Assembly: GCA_002344065.1 (NCBI GenBank)
Contig: DDTK01000005.1
Coordinates: forward strand, 116,655-180,654
Length of the DNA stretch: 64,000 nucleotides
Reading direction: 5' to 3'
DNA from: Flammeovirgaceae bacterium UBA2366
Lineage (GTDB): Bacteria > Bacteroidota > Bacteroidia > Cytophagales > Cyclobacteriaceae
Part shown: positions 51,163 to 59,859 of the stretch, one piece after another
Layout of the letters: every line of letters starts with the position of its first letter
Position numbering within the stretch: position 1 is the first letter of the stretch
Notes under the pieces: model-generated
Told to the model about the DNA's origin: nothing
What the model saw: the letters and a program-made list of their open reading frames with translations, nothing else
Databases searched by the model: none
Translations under genes and position numbers: made by a program

Positions 51163-51629
51163 TATTCCTTTGTTTCTTTTTCTGTTGTTTCAACTTCTAC
51201 TTTATTCTTCAGGCTATCCAATACAAGCGTTACATGGTTGGAACGCTTACGAACCCGGTGTGCTCTTCCTTGAGGGGCCGGACGAAGTCTCTTTAAAATA
51301 CGACCGCCATCAACCCAGATATCCTTTACGAACAAATCAGCTTCTTCAAGTTTTGCTTCCTGGTTTTTGTTTTCCCAGTTAGCAATGGCTGAAAGAAGAA
51401 GCTTCTCCAGTTTGAATGACCCTACTTTGGGTTCATACTTTAATATGTTTAAAGCCTTGCTCACGCGCTCACCACGGATTAAATCGGCTACTAGCCTCAT
51501 CTTACGCGGAGAAGTAGGCACGTTTTTCAACTTGGCTACCACCGGACCGGTTTTTGCCGCTTCCTTGCGAGCATCGCGTTTCTCTCTTTTTAAAACTGAC
51601 TTCTTAGTCTTTTTCTCTACAGCTTCCAT
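51162..51629 (-). CDS. rplV: 50S ribosomal protein L22
   Basis: 155 residues from ATG 51629. A lysine-rich N-terminal extension of about 35 residues precedes the core (NVPTSPRKMRLVADLIRGER, VKDIWVDGGRILKRLRPAPQ, GRAHRVRKRSNHVTLVL), and a short acidic tail follows. The extended loop lines the exit tunnel. Confidence 0.97.
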   Translation of the reverse strand: MEAVEKKTKKSVLKREKRDARKEAAKTGPVVAKLKNVPTSPRKMRLVADLIRGERVSKALNILKYEPKVGSFKLEKLLLSAIANWENKNQEAKLEEADLFVKDIWVDGGRILKRLRPAPQGRAHRVRKRSNHVTLVLDSLKNKVEVETTEKETKE

Positions 51630-51634
51630 GATTA

Positions 51635-51907
51635 CTAAGCTTCTTTTCTGTTACCCGAATGCCCTCTGAATGTGCGGGTAGGTGCAAATTCACCAAGTTT
51701 GTGCCCCACCATATTCTCGGTTACGTAAACCGGTATAAATTTATTTCCGTTGTGAACCGCAAACGTATGGCCGATCATCTCGGGGGTTATTGTTGATCTG
51801 CGTGACCATGTTTTGATCACCGATTTTTTACCCGATTTCTCAGTTGTCTCTACTTTTTTAAGCAGACGTAAATCGCAGTACGGTCCTTTTTTAATCGAGC
51901 GTCCCAT
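51635..51907 (-). CDS. rpsS: 30S ribosomal protein S19
   Basis: 90 residues from ATG 51907, sharing one base with rplB. MGRSIKKGPYCDLRLLKKVE, WSRRSTITPEMIGHTFAVHN, PVYVTENMVGHKLGEFAPTR, then TFRGHSGNRK. Standard. Confidence 0.98.
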   Translation of the reverse strand: MGRSIKKGPYCDLRLLKKVETTEKSGKKSVIKTWSRRSTITPEMIGHTFAVHNGNKFIPVYVTENMVGHKLGEFAPTRTFRGHSGNRKEA

Positions 51908-52731
51908 TATTTTTTCCTCCTGGATATAATTTGTCGATCTGAATATTTCTTAGGGTGACGTGTTTTCTTACCCTTAGCAATTAAGCCTTTACGTGAGCGC
52001 GGGTGTCCACCTGAAGCACGTCCTTCACCACCACCCATCGGGTGATCAACAGGGTTCATCGCTACCGCACGGGTACGTGGGCGTTTTCCTTTCCAGCGAC
52101 TGCGACCAGCTTTACCAACGCTTTCGTTCATGTGATCAGCATTTGATACAGAACCCACGGTAGCTGTACAAACTTCCAACACCGTGCGCATTTCTCCGGA
52201 AGGCATCTTCAATGTGGCTACACCATTTTCGCGAGCCAACAATTGAACAAATGAACCAGCGCTGCGTGCAATTGCTCCGCCTCTGCCTGGCTTCAATTCT
52301 ACATTATGAACAACGGTACCTAACGGTATCTTAGAAAGCGGAAGCGCATTGCCTACCTCAGGCGCAACATCCACACCCGCTACAACCTGCTGGCCAACTT
52401 TCAATCCGGTTGGAGCAATGATGTAAGACTTGGCACCATCAGCATAAAATAACAAGGCAATACGCGCAGAACGTGTTGGATCATATTCAATTGTCTTAAC
52501 CGTAGCAGGCACACCTGCCTTATCACGTTTAAAATCGATCAAACGACTCTTCTGCTTATGACCACCACCGATGTAGCGCATGGTCATTCTACCATTATTA
52601 TTTCTACCTCCGGTTTTCTTTTTAGTGTTTACCAGCGACTTCTCCGGCTTCGATGACGTAATATCATCAAAAGAAGGTGCGAGTCTGTGTCTCGTTCCTG
52701 GTGTTACCGGCTTTAATTTCTTCAACGCCAT
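51907..52731 (-). CDS. rplB: 50S ribosomal protein L2
   Basis: 274 residues from ATG 52731. ALKKLKPVTPGTRHRLAPSF, GRNNNGRMTMRYIGGGHKQK, and the peptidyl-transferase-proximal NPVDHPMGGGEGRASGGHPR, with the conserved histidine. Normal length and position. Confidence 0.98.
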   Translation of the reverse strand: MALKKLKPVTPGTRHRLAPSFDDITSSKPEKSLVNTKKKTGGRNNNGRMTMRYIGGGHKQKSRLIDFKRDKAGVPATVKTIEYDPTRSARIALLFYADGAKSYIIAPTGLKVGQQVVAGVDVAPEVGNALPLSKIPLGTVVHNVELKPGRGGAIARSAGSFVQLLARENGVATLKMPSGEMRTVLEVCTATVGSVSNADHMNESVGKAGRSRWKGKRPRTRAVAMNPVDHPMGGGEGRASGGHPRSRKGLIAKGKKTRHPKKYSDRQIISRRKK

Positions 52732-52741
52732 CGTTCAATAA

Positions 52742-53029
52742 TTATACGTTGCTATAAAAATCAATTACTTCTCCCTCAGCCAATGTTACAATGGCCTTCT
52801 TATAATTAGGCTTACGACCTGTAAGAACTCCGGCTTTCGTATAACGGGATTTCTGTTTACCCATCATGCGCATGGTGTTAACATGCTCCACCGTTACTCC
52901 ATACTGCTTTTCAACAGCCTTCTTGATCTCAACCTTATTCGCTTCAATATCTACTACGAATCCGTATTTGCCCTTTTCATTCAAGGCAGATACTTTTTCG
53001 GTAACCAGGGGCTTCTTTAATACGCTCAT
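52742..53029 (-). CDS. rplW: 50S ribosomal protein L23
   Basis: 95 residues from ATG 53029. LKKPLVTEKVSALNEKGKYG, ANKVEIKKAVEKQYGVTVEH and TGRKPNYKKAIVTLAEGEVI. Forms the exit-site docking platform for trigger factor and SRP. Overlaps the rplD stop by four bases. Confidence 0.97.
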   Translation of the reverse strand: MSVLKKPLVTEKVSALNEKGKYGFVVDIEANKVEIKKAVEKQYGVTVEHVNTMRMMGKQKSRYTKAGVLTGRKPNYKKAIVTLAEGEVIDFYSNV

Positions 53030-53661
53030 GATTCTTTATTTAATAAGTTCTCAACCTTGCTTACTGAGCTCTCTACAAAAATCACATTGTCAGCATTCAT
53101 CACATCATACGTATTGATCTGATCAGCGGTAGTGATTTTAGCACGCTTTAAGTTTCTTCCAGACAACACAACATTCTTGTTGCTCTCAGGAAGTACCAGT
53201 AGGGTCTTCTTGTCGGCAAGCGAAAGAGCATTCAACAAATTGATGTATTGCTTTGTCTTAGGCGCTTCGAAGTTGAAGTCTTCCAACACTGCAATAGCAT
53301 TGTCCTTAGCCTTATACGTAAGCGCAGATTTACGCGCGAGGTCTTTTACTTTCTTATTGAGCTTAAACGAGTAGTCGCGGGGTTGAGGACCAAATACACG
53401 TCCACCACCTTTGAACTGAGGGTTTTTGATGTTACCCGCACGCGCTCCGCCAGTACCTTTTTGCTTTTTGATCTTTTTGCTGGACCCGGCAATCTCATTA
53501 CGTTGCTTGGATTTGTGTGTGCCCTGACGCTGGTTGGCGAGGAAACTCTTCACATCCAGATAGATAGCGTGATCGTTGGGCTCAATGGCAAACACCGCAT
53601 CAGAAAGATTAACTTTCTTTCCGGTCTGCTCACCACTATATTTTATGATGCTAACTTCCAT
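53026..53661 (-). CDS. rplD: 50S ribosomal protein L4
   Basis: 211 residues from ATG 53661 (one base shared with rplC). QGTHKSKQRNEIAGSSKKIK and KQKGTGGARAGNIKNPQFKG, the tunnel-lining loop, then PQPRDYSFKLNKKVKDLARK. In E. coli L4 represses its own operon by acting on the S10 leader. The leader here (54294-54350) is short and has only a small hairpin. Confidence 0.98.
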   Translation of the reverse strand: MEVSIIKYSGEQTGKKVNLSDAVFAIEPNDHAIYLDVKSFLANQRQGTHKSKQRNEIAGSSKKIKKQKGTGGARAGNIKNPQFKGGGRVFGPQPRDYSFKLNKKVKDLARKSALTYKAKDNAIAVLEDFNFEAPKTKQYINLLNALSLADKKTLLVLPESNKNVVLSGRNLKRAKITTADQINTYDVMNADNVIFVESSVSKVENLLNKES

Positions 53662-54293
53662 TACTTCTGCAGAATTATAGTTGAGTTCTTAGCTCCGGGA
53701 ACAGAGCCGCTGACAACAATCAGATTTTGATCGGCCATGATTTTAACAACCTGAAGGTTAGTAACCTTCACGCGGTCGTTACCCATGCGGCCTGCCAAAC
53801 GCTTACCCTTCGGTACGCGTGAGGCAAACGATGCGTTACCCATAGAACCAGGTGCACGCAAACGGTTATGCTGACCGTGGGTTGCTTCACCCACACCGCT
53901 AAAGCCGTGACGCTTTACAACACCCTGAAAACCTTTTCCTTTTGAGGTGCCTACAGCATCCAAGAAGTCTCCCTCTTTGAAAACATCCTGCACGCGAACT
54001 TCTTTACCAAGCTCGATCAAGCCATCATATTCCTTTCGGAAGTCGCGAAACTCGATGATATCTCTTTTGGGAGTGGTGTTGGCCTTTTTAACATGGCCGA
54101 TGTGAGCACGGGTAGAATTCTTCTCTTTCTTCTCACCAAAAGAAAGCTGAACTGCACGGTATCCGTCAGTTTCTACATTTTTTACTTGTGTGACTACGCA
54201 GGGACCTGCTTCGATAACCGTACAAGCGATATTCTCGCCTTCTGGTCCGTAAACACTGGTCATTCCTACTTTTCGTCCTATAATTCCAGGCAT
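53661..54293 (-). CDS. rplC: 50S ribosomal protein L3
   Basis: 210 residues from ATG 54293. PGIIGRKVGMTSVYGPEGEN, GTSKGKGFQGVVKRHGFSGV and ATHGQHNRLRAPGSMGNASF, with FASRVPKGKRLAGRMGNDRV. First gene of the block: rpsJ, normally next upstream, is absent and a promoter stands there instead. Confidence 0.98.
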   Translation of the reverse strand: MPGIIGRKVGMTSVYGPEGENIACTVIEAGPCVVTQVKNVETDGYRAVQLSFGEKKEKNSTRAHIGHVKKANTTPKRDIIEFRDFRKEYDGLIELGKEVRVQDVFKEGDFLDAVGTSKGKGFQGVVKRHGFSGVGEATHGQHNRLRAPGSMGNASFASRVPKGKRLAGRMGNDRVKVTNLQVVKIMADQNLIVVSGSVPGAKNSTIILQK

Positions 54294-54354
54294 GGTTGAA
54301 ACCTTTTTATGCTGTTTTTCAGGATTTTGCGCCTTCTTGACGCAAAAAGGACTG

Positions 54355-54385
54355 CAAAGATAGGAGATAAAGGGTAGTTAACAAA
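54355..54385 (-). promoter_or_regulatory. Perfect promoter of the rplC ribosomal block
   Basis: On the minus strand TTTG (54385-54382), exactly 19 nt, TATCTTTG (54362-54355), followed by CAGTCC. Same elements, same spacing and same discriminator start as the internal promoter before rpsH. The leader of about 55 nt holds a 7-bp hairpin TTTTGCG/CGCAAAA (54341-54347 with 54325-54331). Confidence 0.85.
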
Positions 54386-54490
54386 TGCGGTATTTAAAAT
54401 TTTTAGGATGCCGGGATTGCCCCCCCTTCTTTACCAATCCGGAATCAAAAAAGCCGGTTTTTAAGTATCATTGCCGGAGTTGACTACCCG

Positions 54491-55507
54491 ATGAAAAAAG
54501 TTCTGTCCCTGAACCCCTGGTTGTTTTTATCAGCACTGCTCGTTCTGTTGTTTATGACAAACATTTCTTTGGGAAGCGTTCAAATACCCCTAAAAGATAC
54601 CGTGTCTATACTTTTTGGTGGAATCCCAGAAAATCCTGTTTGGAAGGATATCCTTATTGACTTCAGGCTCACAAAGGCCCTGACCTGTGTTTTTGCCGGT
54701 GGCGCATTGGCATTAGGCGGCCTACTTATGCAAACCCTTTTCCGAAACCCGCTGGCCGGGCCTGATGTCCTTGGATTAAGTTCAGGCGCCAGTCTGGCCG
54801 TTGCTCTTTTAGTGATGGCCGGAACTTTTGCTACCCCTTTACTGTCTGGGCCATTCTCCATAGCTATTGCTGCCTCCCTGGGATCGGCCTTAATTTTTAT
54901 AGTTGTATTGGGGGTAGCAAACCGGATTAAAGACAATACTTCCCTCCTATTAATTGGTTTGATGATTGGTGCAGCTACGTCATCGCTGGTCAGCATCTTG
55001 CAGTTTACCAGCCGATCAGAGGATCAACACTACTTTTTAGTCTGGACTTTTGGCAGCATGGGTGGTTTAAACTGGCAGGAGATTTATATGTTGGGGATAA
55101 TCTTTCTGTTTGGACTAATCCTGTCACTCCTTCTTTCAAAGTCATTGAATGCCTGGTTGCTGGGTGACAATTATGCACAGGCTTTGGGTATCAGAATCCA
55201 GCGGGCAAGAATACTCATTATTATAAGCACCAGTGTACTTGCAGGTTCTGTTACGGCTTTTTGTGGGCCGATAGCCTTTGTTGGTTTGGCCGTACCTCAT
55301 CTGGCGCGATTGGTTATCAATACAACCAACCACAAAATACTGGTGCCCGGAACTGTGTTAACGGGAGCTGCTGTAATGCTGCTTTGCGATACGGCAGCAC
55401 AACTACCTGGAAGTTCCCTGGTGCTTCCCATCAATGCCATCACCTCATTGATTGGTGCACCGGTAGTTATATGGGTAATTGTGCGGAGTAAAAAGGTTCG
55501 GGTATGA
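54491..55507 (+). CDS. FecCD-family ABC transporter permease
   Basis: 338 residues from ATG 54491, with about ten hydrophobic helices. BtuC/FecC signatures: LRLTKALT-type start (DFRLTKALTCVFAGGALALG), MQTLFRNPLAGPDVLGLSSG, and FCGPIAFVGLAVPHLARL, which contacts the ATPase, followed by GTVLTGAAVMLLCDT. Imports a metal chelate (siderophore, haem or cobalamin) across the inner membrane. Divergent from rplC, with only a weak -7 box (TATCATTG, 54466-54473). The matching binding protein is not adjacent. Confidence 0.93.
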   Translation: MKKVLSLNPWLFLSALLVLLFMTNISLGSVQIPLKDTVSILFGGIPENPVWKDILIDFRLTKALTCVFAGGALALGGLLMQTLFRNPLAGPDVLGLSSGASLAVALLVMAGTFATPLLSGPFSIAIAASLGSALIFIVVLGVANRIKDNTSLLLIGLMIGAATSSLVSILQFTSRSEDQHYFLVWTFGSMGGLNWQEIYMLGIIFLFGLILSLLLSKSLNAWLLGDNYAQALGIRIQRARILIIISTSVLAGSVTAFCGPIAFVGLAVPHLARLVINTTNHKILVPGTVLTGAAVMLLCDTAAQLPGSSLVLPINAITSLIGAPVVIWVIVRSKKVRV

Positions 55508-56493
55508 AACAGTTAGACCATCAATTACCCAATGAGCTTTTACGTACTGATAGTCTCGCGATCGGATATAGAACCGGTAGCACACAAAATACGCTGCTGG
55601 AAAACCTTAACCTGATCGTGCGCAAGGGAGAACTCATCTGCTTTATGGGCCCGAACGGTATTGGCAAGTCCACCTTAATCCGAACACTGGCCGGATTGCA
55701 ATCCTCCATTAGCGGTAGAGTATTTACGCATCAACAAGACTTAAAACCAGGAATTGAAAAAAGTATTTCACTGGTGCTTACCGATCGCATCACGGCAGTG
55801 AACATGACTGTTCAGGAATTGGTTACCTATGGCCGGTATCCTTATCTCGATTGGAATTTAAAGCTCACCGCTGAGGATAACAACATCATTCAACAAGCCA
55901 TCGCACAAACGCACATTGAAAATCTTGCACAAAAAAAACTTTACGAACTAAGCGATGGGCAAATGCAAATGGCTATGATCGCTCGTGCGCTCGCGCAGGA
56001 TACACCTGTATTACTTTTGGATGAACCCACAGCACATCTTGACCTGAACAACCGTGTAGAAATTATGAACCTGCTGCGTAACCTCGCCCATCATTCAGGT
56101 AAGGGAATTTTGGTAGCAACACATGAACTGGACCTGGCGCTTCAAACTGCTGATACAATTTGGCTCACTGGTAAAAATAAAAATATTCTCACCGGTATTC
56201 CGGAAGACCTGGTGCTGAATGGTTCCTTCGATGACATTTTTCAGTTTAAAGGATTCGATCTGAAAACCGGTAAAGTATTTCATGAAGCGTGGCGCGGAAT
56301 TTCTATTGCACTGATTGGTGAAGGTTATGAATATCTGTGGACGAAGAATGCGTTGGAGCGAAATGGATTTTTAACAGACATGAAGGCAAATTTTGTGGTA
56401 CAGGTTTCTCATGAAGGAAATCCATTAACCTGGGAATTTCAAGGTCAGGTATATCACTCACTGCAACAATTGCTGGTTGCCTTATCATCATAA
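55504..56493 (+). CDS. ABC transporter ATPase of the FecCD system, with C-terminal extension
   Basis: 329 residues from ATG 55504, overlapping the permease stop by ATGA. Walker A is GPNGIGKST (49-57), signature LSDGQMQM (a variant of LSGGQ with Asp at the third position), Walker B VLLLDEPT and the H-loop VATHELD. Typical FecE/BtuD subunits end near residue 255. Here about 75 further residues continue (SIALIGEGYEYLWTKNALER, NFVVQVSHEGNPLTWEF), a small extra domain of unknown role that is common in some Bacteroidota homologues as far as I recall. Confidence 0.92.
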   Translation: MKQLDHQLPNELLRTDSLAIGYRTGSTQNTLLENLNLIVRKGELICFMGPNGIGKSTLIRTLAGLQSSISGRVFTHQQDLKPGIEKSISLVLTDRITAVNMTVQELVTYGRYPYLDWNLKLTAEDNNIIQQAIAQTHIENLAQKKLYELSDGQMQMAMIARALAQDTPVLLLDEPTAHLDLNNRVEIMNLLRNLAHHSGKGILVATHELDLALQTADTIWLTGKNKNILTGIPEDLVLNGSFDDIFQFKGFDLKTGKVFHEAWRGISIALIGEGYEYLWTKNALERNGFLTDMKANFVVQVSHEGNPLTWEFQGQVYHSLQQLLVALSS

Positions 56494-56587
56494 ATTCATT
56501 TTTTCAATCGTTTGCAAAAACCGCTTCCAAAAACTTTGAACCGAATAGCGTTTGATTTGTTAGCTTCGCATCCTTTAATCTAAATCT

Positions 56588-58237
56588 ATGTTTGACCTGA
56601 CCAACCTGTTCCCCTACAAATTCAATAAGCAATATTCCAAGCCAGTGGCCTACTTCTCTATGGAGTTTGCTATTGACCAGCCGCTGAAAATCTATTCAGG
56701 AGGATTGGGCTTTTTAGCAGGATCGCACATGCGAAGCGCTTATGAACTCAAACAAAACATAATTGGCATTGGCATTCTTTGGAAGAAAGGCTATTACGAT
56801 CAGGAACGCAACGAAGACCAAAGCATGCGGGTTGGTTTTCGTAACAAGGAATACTCCTTTTTAACCGATACCGGAATTCTCTTTCCAATAACTATACATG
56901 ATGCACGTGTTTATGTGAAGGCATACCTTTTGAAACCAACCGTTTTCAAAAGCGCTCCGCTTTTTCTATTGAGTACGGATATTGAAGAAAATGATCACCT
57001 GGCCAGAACAATCAGTCACAGGCTTTATGATCCGAACGAAGCAACCCGCATTTCACAATCTATTTTATTGGGAGCAGGTGGCGCGAAATTACTAGAGGTG
57101 TTGGGTCGTGAAACTGAAATCTATCACATGAATGAAGGTCACGCTTTACCACTTTGCTTTTACCTGCTTGACAAATTTAAAAGCCTGGAAGAAGTGCGCA
57201 AGCGTGTAGTATTCACCACCCACACACCTGAAAAAGCCGGCAATGAAGAACACAACATTACACTGTTGGAAAAAATGAGTTTCTTCAACGGGTTAACCAT
57301 GAAGCAAGTTGAGGACTATGTTTATCCGGAAAACGGAACCTTAAACTATACACTTACGGCATTGCGAATAGCCAAAAAAGCAAATGGTGTTTCACAATTG
57401 CATGGTCAAGTTGCCCGTGACATGTGGAAGGACTACAAAGGTATATGCACCATTGATGGAATAACCAACGCCCAAAACAAAACCTACTGGCACGACTACA
57501 TGCTTGACAAAGCCCTGGAGAAAGATGATGATGCGAAGTTGGTTAGCCGTAAAAAAATGCTCAAGAAAAAATTATTCCGAGTGGTGGCCAACCAAACCGG
57601 AAAACTATTTGATGAAAACGTGCTGACTATTGTATGGGCCAGAAGATTTGCCGGATATAAGCGCGCCAACCTGCTGCTTCGCGATTTTGAGAGATTTACC
57701 AAAATTATTTCGAATAAAGAATACCCTGTTCAGATCATCTGGGCTGGCAAACCTTATCCGGAAGATTTTGAAAGCATCAATATCTTCAATGAAATTCATT
57801 GGAAGATTCAAGGTTTTAAAAACTGCACCATTTTAACGGGTTACGAGCTCTGGCTTTCCGGTCATTTGAAAAGAGGTTCAGATGTATGGCTGAATAACCC
57901 ACGGTTGTACCACGAAGCATCGGGTACTTCAGGCATGACAGCCGCCATGAATGGATCCATCAATTGCTCCATACCTGATGGATGGGTACCTGAATTTGCC
58001 AAGCACGGAAAGAATGCATTTATAATCGAGCCCGCGGCTGACGACCTTTCAGTAAACGACAAGGATAAAGAAGAAGCAAATCGCCTCTACGATTTACTGG
58101 AGAACGAAGTTATTCCGATGTATTACAAAAACCCTGCAAAATGGATCAAGATAATGAAGGCCGGAATGAAAGATGTAGTGCCGTTCTTTGATTCTGCCCG
58201 TATGGCTGATGAATACTACGAGAAGCTTTATAAATAG
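56588..58237 (+). CDS. glgP: Alpha-glucan (glycogen) phosphorylase family protein, PLP lysine missing
   Basis: 549 residues from ATG 56588, the short GT35 form. Conserved parts: PVAYFSMEFAIDQPLKIYSG and GGLGFLAGSH near the start, MNEGHALP (H185, matching rabbit H377), TTHTPEKAGNEEH, and WARRFAGYKRA (350-360, with R353 and K358 spaced like R569 and K574). The cofactor motif EASGTSGMKxAxNG reads EASGTSGMTAAMNG: T451 replaces the PLP-binding lysine. So either it is not a PLP phosphorylase or another residue serves. It stands alone, downstream of the ABC genes. Confidence 0.85.
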   Translation: MFDLTNLFPYKFNKQYSKPVAYFSMEFAIDQPLKIYSGGLGFLAGSHMRSAYELKQNIIGIGILWKKGYYDQERNEDQSMRVGFRNKEYSFLTDTGILFPITIHDARVYVKAYLLKPTVFKSAPLFLLSTDIEENDHLARTISHRLYDPNEATRISQSILLGAGGAKLLEVLGRETEIYHMNEGHALPLCFYLLDKFKSLEEVRKRVVFTTHTPEKAGNEEHNITLLEKMSFFNGLTMKQVEDYVYPENGTLNYTLTALRIAKKANGVSQLHGQVARDMWKDYKGICTIDGITNAQNKTYWHDYMLDKALEKDDDAKLVSRKKMLKKKLFRVVANQTGKLFDENVLTIVWARRFAGYKRANLLLRDFERFTKIISNKEYPVQIIWAGKPYPEDFESINIFNEIHWKIQGFKNCTILTGYELWLSGHLKRGSDVWLNNPRLYHEASGTSGMTAAMNGSINCSIPDGWVPEFAKHGKNAFIIEPAADDLSVNDKDKEEANRLYDLLENEVIPMYYKNPAKWIKIMKAGMKDVVPFFDSARMADEYYEKLYK

Positions 58238-58299
58238 AACTTGGTTTTAGTAGCGAAGTCTAAAGCCACTATAACACCAGGCCGTGTAAACACTAGTTA

Positions 58300-58821
58300 T
58301 TACTTCTTCTCCTCTTTCTTTTCTTTGTAAAAATTGAGTGACACGGAGTTTACGCAGTATCGTTTTCCGGTAATGGTGGGGCCGTCATCAAAAACATGTC
58401 CGAGATGAGAACCACAGTTAGCACACATAATTTCGGTTCGAACCCAGCCGTGTGCACGGTCAACTTCATACTTGATCTTTCCGCCTTCCATGGCTTTATC
58501 AAAACTGGGCCATCCGCAATCGGAATCAAATTTCATATCGGAGGTAAATAATTCAGCATCGCAAGCTGCGCACGAGTAAACTCCCTTGTCGTTTGTTTTA
58601 TAATACTTACCTGTATAAGCTCGCTCTGTACCCTTTTGACGGAGCACATGGTATTGCTCAGGGGTGAGCGTTTTCTTCCACTCTTCTTCTGATTTAAAAA
58701 CTTTCTGCTCAGCCACTGCGGGCTTTTCTTTTTCAATAATTCTGGATTTCATGTCTTGACCGAACATACAGGAAGTAAAAATTAAACCGATGAATATTAA
58801 TACAATTTTGTTACTACGCAT
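58300..58821 (-). CDS. msrB: Peptide-methionine (R)-S-oxide reductase, lipoprotein form
   Basis: 173 residues from ATG 58821. A lipoprotein signal ends in IFTSC (C18), so a periplasmic, lipid-anchored enzyme is expected. MsrB motifs: EEWKKTLTPEQYHVLRQKGT, zinc-binding CAACDAELF and CANCGSHLGHVFDDGP, and the catalytic cysteine in GKRYCVNSVSLNF. It repairs methionine-R-sulfoxide in envelope proteins. A charged EKKEEKK tail ends the protein. Confidence 0.95.
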   Translation of the reverse strand: MRSNKIVLIFIGLIFTSCMFGQDMKSRIIEKEKPAVAEQKVFKSEEEWKKTLTPEQYHVLRQKGTERAYTGKYYKTNDKGVYSCAACDAELFTSDMKFDSDCGWPSFDKAMEGGKIKYEVDRAHGWVRTEIMCANCGSHLGHVFDDGPTITGKRYCVNSVSLNFYKEKKEEKK

Positions 58822-58865
58822 CTTTCAACTAGTTTAAAGTAAAACAATTCAAGTAAACAAAAGTT

Positions 58866-59423
58866 TCAATCTGTTGAATTCAATATTTTAACAGGCACTC
58901 TCATCAAAACCACTACCTCATCTGACAGGCTTACGCTCCACCCCCCAATGTCAAAATCTCGTCTGTTGATTTTAAACGATCCATGAAGCATAATAATCTC
59001 TCCAGCTTCCGTTTTTGTATAGAATGGAAACGCTATTTCCTTTCGCTTTCCTTTCAACAGTAGCATTGCAGAAGCTATAAATTCTCCTGAAATTTTCCCT
59101 GAATGGACAAGGGTTGAAGTAAGCGATATTGTTGGGAAATTCTCCGCATCGAAAAAGTCCTTCTTCCTCAAATGTGTATCTCGTAAATTAATTCCGGTAT
59201 CAATAGTCGAAACATCTACAGAAACATCAAACAAAGAATTTTCAAGATGATTGGGATCAAATATAATTATTCCTCTTAGCCCCTGAAACGTACCGGTTAT
59301 TGTTGCTCCAAAATTCTTAATGGTAAACGATACCCCATCTTTTGATTCTAATGGTAAATAATGTTGCGCAGATAGCACCCAGGGTAAAATGACGGCAACA
59401 AAAATCAATTGGATTGGCCGCAT
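58866..59423 (-). CDS. YceI family protein
   Basis: 185 residues from ATG 59423, five bases after the DM13 stop. An upstream in-frame TTG overlapping that stop is less likely because ATG 59423 begins the signal peptide (MRPIQLIFVAVILPWVLSAQ). The YceI lipocalin-like barrel shows VSFTIKNFGATITGTFQG, GINLRDTHLRKKDFFDAENF and LLLKGKRKEIAFPF. The fold binds isoprenoid-like lipids. Last gene of a three-gene cluster (barrel protein, DM13, YceI). Confidence 0.88.
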   Translation of the reverse strand: MRPIQLIFVAVILPWVLSAQHYLPLESKDGVSFTIKNFGATITGTFQGLRGIIIFDPNHLENSLFDVSVDVSTIDTGINLRDTHLRKKDFFDAENFPTISLTSTLVHSGKISGEFIASAMLLLKGKRKEIAFPFYTKTEAGEIIMLHGSFKINRRDFDIGGWSVSLSDEVVVLMRVPVKILNSTD

Positions 59424-59428
59424 AAAAA

Positions 59429-59848
59429 TCAATCCAATGGTGCCCTACCAAACTCCACTGAAAATTGCTGGCACCAAATATGAACATGTGAAAACTCACT
59501 GATGTTTAGGCCGGCTGGAATAGCATACGATTGCTTACCCGTGGTTGCTTTTAACAAACCCAGGCTCACAAAGGATGTAGCCGACTCATTTCTGCTCAGA
59601 TAAACCCTCAGGTCAGGACCATTTTGTGATTGGTAAGGGTCAAGCAACAGATAATGTTTCCCGCCTTTTTCATAGATACTAGCCGTCCCCGAAACGGAAT
59701 GTCCACCCACGCCCATAAATATACCCTCTTTCAAAAGAGAGGCTCCCGTAATGTCAAAATCATCGTCTATCATTTGAGCGGGTGTGTTCTCTTCAACATT
59801 GCAAGCCAAAAGAACAAATACTAATAAATGGATTACGTTAATTTTCAT
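59429..59848 (-). CDS. DM13-domain lipoprotein
   Basis: 139 residues from ATG 59848. Lipobox LLAC (C16). The DM13 domain covers residues about 35-136: GHSVSGTASIYEKGGKHYLL, GPDLRVYLSR and the conserved cysteine end HVHIWCQQFSVEFGRAPL. DM13 is predicted to be a redox or electron-transfer domain (found with DOMON in animals), not proven. Translationally close to yceI, and 11 bases after the upstream barrel gene. Confidence 0.85.
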   Translation of the reverse strand: MKINVIHLLVFVLLACNVEENTPAQMIDDDFDITGASLLKEGIFMGVGGHSVSGTASIYEKGGKHYLLLDPYQSQNGPDLRVYLSRNESATSFVSLGLLKATTGKQSYAIPAGLNISEFSHVHIWCQQFSVEFGRAPLD

Positions 59849-59859
59849 AATATGGTCAT

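Noticed and set aside
53248..53730. 160-residue frame on the plus strand opposite rplD
   Set aside because: Antisense to a conserved gene and crosses the rplC/rplD junction; no protein features.
54363..54490. Possible cobalamin riboswitch ahead of the FecCD-type permease
   Set aside because: The gap is too short and has no B12-box-like sequence; only small unrelated hairpins are visible.
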